Shown one piece after another: positions 1 through 10,479 of a stretch of DNA of 64,000 nt. The position numbers were made by a program, and so were the translations under genes. Source of the DNA: Gnetum montanum (taxonomy: Eukaryota > Streptophyta > Gnetopsida > Gnetales > Gnetaceae); assembly GCA_015680685.1 (NCBI GenBank), contig MNCI01008033.1, positions 553,159 through 617,158 on the forward strand, given 5' to 3'. Position 1 is the stretch's first letter; each line of letters opens with the position of its first letter. The notes beneath the pieces are model-generated. The model worked only from the letters and a program-made list of their open reading frames with translations. It did no database searches and was not told the origin of the DNA.

Positions 1-1275
1 TAGATAACATAGGGAAATAGGAAGAGAATAGTTAGAGAAATAGTAGAATATGAGATAGAGAAGAGGTATAGCAAAAGAGAATGCAAGAAAAACAAAGTTT
101 AGGATAAACCTATTATCTTGATGTAGTAAATATACAGGTTGCTAATAAGAGAAACTTGTTTGGTCTCAAAGAGTGAGCAAGTTTAGTGCTATAGTTCAGC
201 TACATGTAGTAGCACTTGAGAAAGCTCATGTTAATAGAATTTAGAAACTAATGTCCTTCTAGATTAGATAGGATGTAGGCACTATTCTATAGAGATTAAA
301 CCACCAAGAAAGAACCTTGCTAGTTGGGAAAGAATTTTGTATCTCTGCAGTTCAGAAAATGACATAGTACTAAATCACCTTCATGGATCTCTTTGACTCA
401 AACAGTTTGGAGTGATGGTGTTGAATATTCATGTAGATGAAAAAGAATAGCTTGCCGATGTTCTTTAAGAAATTAAACTCAACACATATCATAATCTTGT
501 TTTCCTTATCTAAATACCAATTATGTAGAGAAACATAGAGAGATGGGATATGGACCTCAATTGGTAATATCACCTCAAAACCATAGGTTAGATAATAAGA
601 AGTATGACTAGTAGCTGTACAGAAAGTAGTACAATAAACCCAAAGGATGGGAGATAACTTTATGTGCTAGTTATGTTGGGTTTTATTAACCATGGTATGG
701 AGAAAATGTATGAGAGCTTTATTAGTGGATTCAAACTACCCCTAGACCAAGGTTAGTGAAGTGAGTAAAGGGATTAAGTAATGTGACACAAAAAAGAAAT
801 TAGCTGCCTTCTTTCTTTAGAACTGAGGTTTGTTATCAATCACAATTTGGAGAGGTACATCAAAACAAGCTATAATATGATCAAGAAGGATGCAACAATA
901 GATAATGTGAAATTTGGTTGAATGCAAAGGAGTGACTTTTACCGACTTAGGGAAATATTCTATAATAGTTAGAATAAATTGATGGCTAGCAAATGAAGGA
1001 GCATTAATGACACCAAAAAAATATAAATCTCATTTTTGAAAGGACCATATGATCTAATACATGTTAAGCTCTTTTAAAGAAACAAGGATAAGAGAACTAT
1101 GTCATTGGCAAGTATCACATGTTTTAAGTAGGTGATAAGCATCTTTTGCTAAAGTTGGCCACCTATAGCCTAAAGAAATGATGCGTGTAGCTAGGGAATA
1201 TGAATTTAAGTGTCCACCACAAACTCCTAGTTGGACTTGATCAAGGACTATCTTAAACTCTATAGACTAAGACAA
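1..1275 (-). pseudogene. Integrase remnant of element A (Tat-like)
   Basis: Read leftwards, the zinc-binding half appears first: VCGGHLNS, then LGYRWPTLAKDAYH, then CDTCQ (about 1,240-1,095), matching the H-H-C-C finger of gypsy integrases. The core follows. The first catalytic Asp is lost: where the family has LDF, this copy reads LYFFG near 1,030. The second is kept in IVIDNKPQF near 840, and the Glu is kept in FESTNK near 735. The C-terminal part reads LTYGFEVILPIEVHIPSL (about 620-550), a typical Tat motif. Several stops and small frame changes interrupt it, so it is inactive. It continues to, and probably past, the left edge. Confidence 0.85.
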
Positions 1276-1539
1276 CATAAAAGAACACATGTGGAAGATA
1301 CTCAACAAAGGATATTGGAATTTACTAATTGGAAATTTTGGCTATGTTTGAGAAAGACATCCTTTTAAGCATGTATAAGATGACTAAGAGTTTTTCTAGT
1401 TGTGAGATAGTGGAGAAGATTATCATATTGCTAATTATCATTTTCGGTATTGATAGTGCTTACCAATATATTGGAAGATTGCATGATTAGTGTCAAGCAA
1501 ACAAATTGAACTAGTTGATCTCACATAGTGGTAGGATCA

Positions 1540-1930
1540 TCATGAATAGCTAAAGTTATGAGTGCATTAGCTAGCATGTTTTCAAAATAAGGGATATGGC
1601 TTAGAGTATGAGCATAGAAGGAAAAGATAAGTTTATTAGCCATTTGAAAGTAAAGAAGTTGGTGGGGAGCATTACAATCATAGCCACCATTTACCTTATT
1701 TATGATGAGCTATGAGTCACCTTAAAGAGTAATGGTTTTAACTTGATTTTGCAAAGCTAGCAAGAGACCTCATATTGGAGCCTCTTAATTAGTAACATTA
1801 TTAGTACAAAGGAAATTAAGTTTATAAGTCCAATAAAGAACTTGTTCAGTAGAAAGGATAAGGACATAAGCTGCACCAAATTTGAGAGATGTGTTTGCTT
1901 CATCAAAATAGAGGAAAACATCCGAATCTA
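1540..1930 (-). pseudogene. Second (archaeal-type) RNase H remnant of element A
   Basis: One frame reads about 125 codons with four or five stops. It contains VFLYFDEANTS (catalytic Asp after YF), FLCTNNVTN followed by stop and EAP where the family has NNxxEYEA, and GDS before LIINKV. It ends with ENMLANALITLA, resembling the family's ADALA segment. This domain, additional to the ordinary RNase H at 2.03-2.42 kb, is diagnostic of Tat/Ogre-type Ty3/gypsy elements. In the element it would remove RNA during reverse transcription. Asp and GDS are still visible, but the stops make it non-functional. Confidence 0.8.
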
Positions 1931-2029
1931 TAAAACTATGGGTAGCCTTAGTTATTTCAGAAGAAGAGATAAGATCAGTTATAGCTTAGCCTTTGCTCGA
2001 GTGTTGAGATAGAAACAAAAGATCAAACT

Positions 2030-2420
2030 CAATGAGAAAAGTATTTAATCAATTTAAGTGATGGTTGTTGAAGGATTGTTAGCCATAAATTTAAGAATGT
2101 TGTCTTTGTATATGATAAAGACCTTAGGATTAAAAAGATAGTATATCCACTTTTTGAGAATGAAGAATAAATTTAGACAAGATTTTTTAATATCAAAATA
2201 TTTAGTCTTGAAATCCAAAAAGGGATGAGATATGTAACATATAGTAAGATCAACTCCATCTTCTTATTGTTGAGAAATCATAGTAAAGATAGACTTGGAA
2301 AGATAAAGATAAAAGCATTGATCAAACTATGGAGGATGAAGAACAAAGAGTGTTAAAGCCTCTTTGATGAAATAAAAATTTTTGAACTCCTCATCCTCCA
2401 TGAAGGAAGTGGATTTATGA
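2030..2420 (-). pseudogene. RNase H remnant of element A
   Basis: The frame includes ICYISHPFLDFKTKYFDIKK and CLNLFFILKKWIYYLFNPKV, then NILKFMANNP. These match the gypsy pattern of YYISRTL, the ELAL-like helix, R/W-xYLL and the NPLKYL segment. It follows the RT remnant directly and precedes the archaeal-type RNase H, as in Tat elements. The N-terminal catalytic Asp region is poorly preserved and stops are present. It is a degraded copy of the RNase H that digests the RNA template. Confidence 0.7.
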
Positions 2421-3370
2421 AGCAAATGAGTTAAAGGATGAAGGTGATTAGTAAGAAATGAAATAAAACAACTAATTGATTAAATATGACCTTGAAGGAC
2501 ATGCATATCTCAAATGTCTTTAGGAAGTTCAAGATCTAGGATGGTGTTGAATTTATTAGGATCAACAATTATGCCATCTTGAGGGACAAGGTAATCCAAC
2601 ATCTTGCTCATAAGGATTCCAGAAATGCACTTCTTAGAATTGAGACATAGGCTAAAGTTGTCACAATGAGTTAGAACTTGATCTAGGTTAGAAGTATGAA
2701 CATTAGGTAAGGTAGACTTAATGGTTAAGTGATTAACATAATCATTAACCACATCAAATATGATGTTATTAAAGATAAAATTAATGACTTACTGGTAGGT
2801 AGCTCCATCATTCTTAAGACTAAAGAGCATTTTGGCATAGCAAAATATTTTCCAGGAAGTCATAAATGTGGTATAGTGCTAGTGCTTTGGATTTATTTGG
2901 ATTTGGTTATTCATGAAGGATAGAATAGCATGACTAGCTATAGAGTCGATTAGTTGATCAATATTAGGCAAAGGGAAGTCATCATTAAAAGTGTCCTTGT
3001 TAAGGTCTCAAAAGTTAATACAAATGAAAATGCCATTGTTCTTCTTGGGAACTATAACCATGTTAGAAATCTAATTGGAATAGTTAATAGGATGTATGAA
3101 TCTAGTGTTTTAGATTTTTATTATCTTTTTTTTATAGCAAGAGCTATGGCAAGATGAATCTTCCTAATATTTTGTTTGATAGGTTTCCAATCTACCTCCA
3201 ATATGGTGTTTTGCAAAATAAGCTTTGGGTTTAGACTAGGCATATCACTATATCCCAAAGAGAAAACAATTGAATGCTTCTGTAAGATTTGTAGAATAGA
3301 CTTTTAAAGGTCTGAAGAAATAAGAAGAATAAGCTAAAGGATATTTTGTTCACCTTTACAACTTAGCATA
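2420..3370 (-). pseudogene. Reverse transcriptase remnant of element A (Tat-like)
   Basis: The N-terminal part reads LQKHSIVFSLGYSDMPSLNP then KPIKQNIRKIHLAIALAIKK (about 3,290-3,150), closely matching the Tat RT start. The palm follows: SWKIFCYAKMLFSLKNDGAT (expected GLKNAGAT), then VVNDYVNHLTIKS near 2,745-2,700 where the family has YVDD. The first catalytic Asp is changed to Asn (VND). The last piece, CDNFSLCLNSKKCISGIL then DYLVPQDGIIVDPNKF (2,650-2,560), is a clean match. The middle region (about 3,100-2,900) is badly decayed. The copy is inactive. Confidence 0.85.
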
Positions 3371-3599
3371 GGAATATCCATCAGTTGATTGTTAGTTAAA
3401 AGAGGCTCTCAATTAAGGAAAGAGAGATTTGATTGAGGTATGAATTCATTCTCAATAAATTCTAAAGAGGATACAAGAGAAGTTGGGTTTGACATTAAGT
3501 TAAGGAAAGAGGGATCTAGAGTTCTACATACCTAACCTATAGGGTTACTTAAGATTAGAGGTTCAAGCAAAGGCTTTGAAAAGTTAGTCATGTTCACTT

Positions 3600-5130
3600 G
3601 GATTAGAATCAAAGGACCAAATTTACTATCTAGAGGAGAAAAATGTCAAAAATAGATAAGAAACATCAAAATTAAGGTCAATGTTAAAATTCTAAGGGTG
3701 CGCAACATTTTTGTAGTATAAAAATGATGTCAAGGAGAAGAGTTAGGCACACAAACTTTCATTTACATCTAGAGCTTTCAAGAATGGACACACAAGTATT
3801 TGAAAGTGACATCATAGCAAGAACTTCTAGAAAAAATGGCAAGTGGCAGAAGCAATGGTAGCCAAGGGACCAAAGGTAGGTTGAATAGTAATAGGAAATT
3901 ACCTTAGCCCTACTCACTCCCTTCCGATTTTCAGATGTAAGTTACTCAAATCCTAGTTAGGAATTTTTATTTGATTTTACTATTACTGTAGCATTATTAT
4001 GATGGAAGTTTTGAAATGTGCCAACATTACAAAATATTTAGCAAGGTATTAGATCATAGAGCTTGAATTTAACAATTTCTAGTAATTTAGAGTAAGTTTA
4101 AGCTAAATATATAATGTTTTAGTTCAAAGTTATGATGTGGATTGAGAACCCTAATGCATTACTATTGCCATGGACATTTCTTAGCATTTTCTTTGATATG
4201 TAACTAGAAATTCACTTTATTCATCAATTTCATAATTCGTTTGGCTAATAAACTAGGGATACATCAAAGTCTAGACCTTTTATGTAGATTTTATAGTGAA
4301 ATTTTACAAGATTTAAAGTTTTAACATTGCTGCTATAGTGTTTTACACAATGGTATAGTGAGGGCAACGAATCTTGGATTTTTATGTTATTTTGAGGTAA
4401 ATATGATAAATGTATTAGATAGAGGTAGTAAAATTATAGCTAAATCAATGTTTCAAGTATGAATTTGTAATTTTTCTTATAAAATCCTTAGAAAACATGA
4501 TTTTTAAGGATTTTAGCTACAAAGAACATGATGTGGGATGAACTTAGTGTGAGGTTTCGATGCGGTGAAGGTAGAGCATTTTTGCCAAATGTTGTTGGTA
4601 ATGTTGCATGTCAAAGATGACTTTTGACATGAAACGCTAAAAGTCAATATTAATGCTAAGGTAAAAGTACATGATGTCGTGCGTCAAAAGGAATGATGTA
4701 TGATGTTAGAGTTGGATGTTTTTATAAAACATCTATTTACTTTTCAACACAATGCTGAGATTTTTTTGAACTAAGACATCAAAACTAGGAGTTTCCACTT
4801 AGAAGTTTTTACCAAATACCTTAGGGTAGATGATGTGAGACATCAAAATTAAGTTTGATGCATGATGTCGAAGTAGCAAAGAGAAAAAATTTAAGGCATA
4901 GAAAGTTTTGACGTGTAAAGTATTTAATTTAAAAATGATGTGATGTTTTGATGTTTTAACTATGCTTTTGATATGATTTTATTTATTTCATGGGGATGTC
5001 ATACCACCTAGACTACTAGTAATTGAGCTGATGTACTTCTTTCTCATGGATGAAAGAAGTATCCTAGAAAATAAGTAAAGGAAGCCTAGGCTAATAATGA
5101 GTAAGCCACTATTCAAAGACAATTTGCTAA
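3600..5130. other. Non-coding stretch of element A between RT and the antisense ORF
   Basis: No protein match is visible in either strand. From about 4,560 onward the sequence is dotted with short variants of ATGTCAAA, ATGTTAAA and their complements. The same flavour occurs at 12.78-12.83 and 13.98-14.43 kb. One local match is better than the rest: the segment ending GCAAAGAGAAAA near 4,880 resembles the one ending GCAAAGAGAAAA near 12,870. The stretch could be LTR-derived, or the promoter side of the plus-strand ORF. Neither can be proven by eye. Confidence 0.35.
4560..4960. repeat. Degenerate ATGTCAAA/TTTGACAT motif cluster, left copy
   Basis: Many imperfect direct and inverted copies of an octamer-like word (ATGTCAAA, GACATCAAAA, GATGTTAGA, TTTTGATGT) occur at irregular spacing. 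A comparable cluster lies at 13,980-14,430 on the far side of element A, with scattered copies near 6,690, 7,480, 8,800 and 12,790. Confidence 0.5.
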
Positions 5131-8100
5131 TTCTACAAAAGTTATGAATGAGGAAAGGGGTTGTAGAATTACTAAAATTCTACATTACACACTTTCACAT
5201 GGTAATATGGATAGGTCTAGAGGAAGAAGTGGTCATGTGGGCATTGGAGATAATCCTTCTTGGATTTGTTGTAAAGCTCATGGAGGTCATCTTTGAGTTG
5301 TGGTCAGATATTGAGGAGTTGACCAAAGATGTTCCGCTATATCAAAATACCTGGACAAGCTATGGGAACATAGAAAAATATTAGCAATTTAGCACCAATC
5401 ACACATTTCTACTAGAAATGTAGATAATTAGAGTAATGTATAACCCACTAGGCATCCATATTTTTGATGAGAGATCAGTTAGAAAAGATTTAAAGATGAA
5501 AGAAAGTCTACATTATACTAATTTTTGAAATTTATGATATAAGTTTAATGATCTAGATATTCAATGTCCTAATTATATGATATTCCTTCAAAATCTATTG
5601 TGAGATCTATTGCAACATCAGAATTGGAGAAATCAAGTGATGTCCCAAGTTGATGTATAGTACAAAAGTCTAAGAACACATAGATTTTGGAGAGAATCCA
5701 AAAATAGAGGATGGCTCCATTCATTATGGAATAAAGTCTGAGAGGAGCATGTAGAGTGGTCAAAGGGATCAAGGATCATCCTAATACTAAAAGGTAAGTG
5801 AAAGCTTGAAAAATAGCTTTTAAAATTTAGCTTCAAGGAGGAAAAAGTTTGGTAACAAAGATTTATGCCTACATGCATGTCAAACAAACATTGATGATGC
5901 CAAATTCATTGATTTCAAGGGAGAAGTAGAGGAGTTTAAGGTGAGGTTTACTAGTGACACACAAAGTGCTGAAAATTGGCTTTTTAAAGGTGAAAGAGGT
6001 AAGTATTTTAAAGATTTAATAGGGTGGGGATTTTATGTGCTTTAGGATTGAGGCACTTCTATGCTCATGCTGTAGAATGTGTGGGGTTAATAAAGAGCTA
6101 TTGTGTAAATATGATAGTTTGCTAACACATGTAGATTGGAAAGAAGTCATGATCACTTGGGATTTGGCTACATTAAGGTATTGGTTGGGATTCCAGGAGA
6201 GAGAAATACAGATTAATAGCACAAAACCTAACTTAGTGGAGCTATTAGTAGTGGAGAAATGGGTATGTTTGCAGAAGAGAGATCCAATTAATGTCAACAA
6301 AGGGAATTATGAAGATCTAAAAAAGCTACTTCCTTGGTTCATAGAAAGACTTTCTTTGAACAAAATTTGATAAAAATGGGAATTTTCCCATAGGATGCTA
6401 TATGAATTATATGGGGTGATGACCCAAGAAAGGGCAGTTGACAAGACACTAGTAATATATCAAGGGGTAGTTGAGGAGATTCAAAAAATATCTCAGGAGG
6501 ACAAGAAAGGAAAGATAAAGATTGTGACTAAGAGGCTTAATTTTAGTTTTTTTCATAGGTCAATAAGAGTAGTGGCAACTTTGTTACCCTATAACAGAGA
6601 GAATAAATGACATTGCTTTGGAGGTAGACTTATGGCCCCCACTGTGTCAACACTAGGAAAGTCTAATATTAACCTATAGCATCAAAGGTGTTTGTCCTTT
6701 GATGTTAGCATTAAAGACCAAGGACGAGGTTGGTTCTTCAATGTGTGAAAGCATTGTAGAGCCTTAGAAAAAAATAAGTGGTGATACTAAAGTAGGGAAG
6801 GAGGGAATTTTGGAGAGCACCTTAAGAATTATGGAAAAAGGAAAGACATCAAGGAAAAGAAAGATTCTTCCTAAGGTAAAAATTACTTCAAAGATGTTAG
6901 AAATTAGCATCTTCAAGGAGATGGTAGAATCAAAGATAAGTAGTTACTTATATTAGTTTGGTATGAAATTTTATGCTAAGTGTTTTTGATGTGGCATTAT
7001 TTCTAGTTTTGTTGTTACTGGAAAAATGACATGACACTAACACTTTATCATTTTTTTTCTTAACTTCAAAAGCTATAAGAGATAGATGGATGTTACAACA
7101 TGAAGCTAGGAGGCTATGTTCTACACTATCCTCTTTTCTCGAAAGAGAAAAGGAATGTATGAGTCAAGAGAAAAAATAATTTTTGGATAACTTGTTTTCA
7201 TTAGAGGAAAACGATGAGGGTGTAGAAAGTATAACTTTTTCTAACCTCCTTGATTTACACTTTGATGAAATAGATCAAGAAGAGCAAGAGGATGGAGGTA
7301 GTGGAAGAGATAAAATTCCAAATTTTAAGCTTCCTCCTTCTCCTCCAGTAGATGTCACTCCAATTAAAATGGTTTTGACTACTTCAGAGGTTTGCAAGTG
7401 GATAAAGGAAATGACTAGCTCCAAGGTCTTCACATAATGTGGTAAGCGTAAATGATATGATGTTAAGATTTTCAATGTTGATTATGTTTTAACATCAATA
7501 AGACTTAATAATTTTCTTTCCTTTGTCAAAGATGAAAAGAAAAATATGGGCTTATGTCAAAGATAAGCAAATGATGTTGGAAGATCTAGCTAAAGACATG
7601 GAGGTCAAGCTAAAGTTTCTTTCTCTAGTAGAAGGTGAGTTAATAACATTATTCTTGTAGAATAATGTTTATTAGTTAGAGATAGAGAATTTGATGTTCT
7701 ATTGGTTGAAAATGTAGAAATAAATATAAAGCTAGATAGGGATCATGTGACCTTTGATGATCCCGCAATAAACATAGATGTGATAGTAGAGAAGATTATT
7801 GTAGAAAAAATAAGTATTGCTCTCAACTACATGAAGGATATGAGAGTATTGACCATTAAAGATGGCAACATCAACACAATACTTCTAGACTCATTGGATT
7901 AAGCATGAAAGGATAAAGAAGAAATCAACAACAAATAAAGATGTTGTTAGACCAAATGAAGCTGTTGGAGGTAAAAATTCATGGTAGTAGCATGGCAAGG
8001 AACTAAAATCCTCCCCATGCATACTAGATAGAGAGGAATAAGGAAATAGAGTTCCAAAGAGCATTGATGGAGAGAAAATGATTAGATTTGGCCATGACAT

Positions 8101-8540
8101 AATCCATGATAAACTTAAGAAATTTAGCTACAGCATGGGAAATCTTGGAAAGGAAGTTGTAAATAAATAAGAAGTGGTACAAAAGAGAGTACCATAAGCT
8201 ACTCAAAGAGAATAAGGGTCTCTATGTAGATAGAGAAATAAGGATTCTATTCATGAAATGGACTAAGTTAGAAGAATTGTTTGATGGCTTTGTGTAAAGT
8301 GTGGAAATCATCACATCAGCAAGAAAATAAAGGGATTCTAAAAGAGAATCAGTAGTAGAAGTGGAAGATGATGATATATCCCAAGAGGAATTAAAAGCTC
8401 ATAAAGAAGAGGGGGTATCTATTCTATCAAAGATCCTCAGTTCAACTTTTGACAAGTTAGACATAACCAACCTAGGCTTGGAGAAGATAGAACAACAAAT
8501 CCTTGAGATTTATGAAGAAACTCAGGATAAGCAGTAAGAC
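5130..8540 (+). pseudogene. Antisense ORF of element A (unidentified protein, broken)
   Basis: This is a plus-strand coding remnant inside a minus-strand element, between protease and RT. Coherent frames are at 5,148-5,384, 6,035-6,370, 6,395-6,606, 7,183-7,434, 7,532-7,660, 7,702-7,899 and 8,330-8,537, the last ending in TAA. Block 1 is DWKEVMITWDLATLRYWLGF (6,133-6,193), followed by NVNKGNYEDLKKLLPWFIER. Block 2 is MKRKIWAYVKDKQMMLEDLA (from 7,532). Both recur in the minus-strand ORF at 31.2-33.3 kb with the same order and spacing. An acidic/Pro-rich stretch (DEIDQEEQEDGG, KLPPSPP) lies at about 7,265-7,350. The end is Glu/Leu-rich (LGLEKIEQQILEIYEE), coiled-coil-like. I do not recognise the family and assign no function. 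Frame changes could be decay or lost introns. Confidence 0.6.
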
Positions 8541-9370
8541 TTCCAAGTATTCATTTTATTTTATTCCATATAAGAGACAAAATAAAATAAAACTAACTCT
8601 TTGGGTCTTAAGTGTTTATTTGCAAACCTAGGAGAGAGTAGCCAAAGGCTAGTAGTAGAAGAGCCCATGCCATGCAAATTGATGAGGAGGAGGAAGAAGA
8701 AATGACCAAAGAATAAGGCTATTGAGCAAAGTTTTAGAAAATATTTTTTTAAACTTAATTTTTTCTAATGCAAAAACATTATAGAAAATATCAAAAGTGT
8801 TTGATGTTAGCTTTGATGCTATGTTAGAAGGTATGACATGCATCACAATTGTATAAATAACTTTAAAAAGGAATAAAAGCTTAACATTCATGTTGATTTT
8901 GACTTAGCTATTTTTCTTCCTAGTAATAGCTACAATAAATTGACATGACTTGTTGAAAGTAGTGATCTTTTATTAGTTTAATGTTGGCCATTAACAACAA
9001 ATGATTACAGAAAAAATTCAAAGAAAATTTACTAACCATAATTTCTTGATGATAGAAAATAGTAGGAGACAAACAAATGAAAAATCCTAACATGCACTAG
9101 TAGATGTTTACCACCTAATTGGAAATAAAAGATGGTAACCAAGATAAGGAGCTATTAAGGACTAAGGATCTAAGGTTATAGTATTAAGTACTTCAGAAAT
9201 ATATTCGTTGCCCAAGTTTGTAGAATCATAGATGATCCTTGAGTTATTGGCAAAGCAAGATGTTATAGGCTTACCTATAAGTTCAAGTTGGGTTTCATCT
9301 AGTTTGCCACTAAGCTGATAGAAATATGCCTCTCTATCTAGGCAGGATACACTAGGAATCTACTTGTCTG
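8540..9370. other. Gap between antisense ORF and protease, no gene recognised
   Basis: The 3' ends of the plus-strand ORF and of the minus-strand protease face each other here. Minus-strand translation still gives some coherent peptide next to the protease (about 9,370-9,130), probably the protease-RT linker. The remainder is AT-rich with copies of the GATGTTAG/ATGACATG word near 8,800-8,850. Confidence 0.4.
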
Positions 9371-9800
9371 AAGAGATTATAACCTCATAATGGTAAATAG
9401 GTATATGAATCTCTTGATGTATAGAAAAAGAAAAAGCTCTATGCTGGGCTAGCCAATGATGTTGTAGCATACTATTAACACTAGAACACTCACATATTAC
9501 GATAAAAATGGTGTTAGATTGCATAATGCTGTCTACCATGAATGGTATTATAATGGAACTTAAAACCTCTATATGTATGCCATTGAATGAAATGAGTTTA
9601 GTATAGGTTTCATTTTAAACTAGATTAGTACTTGATCTTGGAGACTAAGATGCTTGATAACAACTCGTGTGATCATTTTTGACCCAACACCATCATCAAC
9701 ATGTAGTTGAGGAATTGTAGCTTCTAGAGGCACTTTGATGATGATATAATGTGGAAGTTGAGAAATATCCCTTGTTTTTAAGTTTGTCTTGATATTTCAC
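9370..9800 (-). pseudogene. Retropepsin (protease) remnant of element A
   Basis: The active-site region reads PQLHVDDGVGSKMITRVVIK (about 9,710-9,660). The family has D-D/N-G-S-S-x-N, so DDG is kept and the following residues are altered. Further on, WLAQHRAFSFSIHQEIHIP (about 9,450-9,395) matches the Tat segment after the flap, where LGRPW has become QHHW. The minus-strand element at 55-57.7 kb has the same pair (VHVDDKVATNIIP and SSSIHQEIHLP), showing the two belong to related families. Retropepsin cuts the Gag-Pol polyprotein. This copy has at least one stop. Confidence 0.75.
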
Positions 9801-10479
9801 CATGGAAGTTCAAATTATCTAATCCATGGTGAGGAACTTAGAGAAAGAAGGATATACTTTTGTCTAAGTAGGGATATTACTAAAAACTTCAATCTTTTTT
9901 AGAACATCATATAGTATAGTTTAATATTTTTTTAGAAGTTTTCACAAGGTTATACAAGGATAGATTAATGCCTTTTGAATGGAAAATCATGGTCATTTAC
10001 TATAGAACCTTACTATTCATAGGCTAAGATGGCTATGGAGCAGGTGCTATTGTAATAGGTTGAACAGGATTAGAAGAAGGTGGAAGGCCACTTGAAGATG
10101 TAGCTTCTTGTTGATGCTAAAAGAGAACTTTCTTTTTTGTTTTAGTAAGTTTCTTTGAAGCATTAGTTATATTCTCCTTCTACTTAGCTAAGCGAGACTT
10201 ATTGATTTGTTAGCTAAGAGTCAAGATCTTTACATTAGATGAAGGGAAAGGAGATGGATGAGGTGTAATGGACAGAATAATATTATGGGGTTTAGAATAA
10301 AATATAGTAGTATGGAAAGTAGATGATTGTGGTGGTTGATTAGGAAAAGACTAATGATATTTGTTAGCCTAAATGCAATAGGAAGATGGCAATGAGCACT
10401 TTGGCTCAGATGATGTAGTATAGTGATATCAATGAATCAAATAAGGCTTATGAGGTTGCAATGAAAATTATCTAAATTT

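Noticed and set aside
2729-3157. Two plus-strand open frames (64 and 67 codons)
   Set aside because: Antisense to the RT remnant of element A, whose motifs are clear on the minus strand.
6016-6300. 94-codon minus-strand open frame
   Set aside because: It is the complement of the plus-strand ORF containing LRYWLGF, which recurs at 32.6 kb. The plus strand is the real one.
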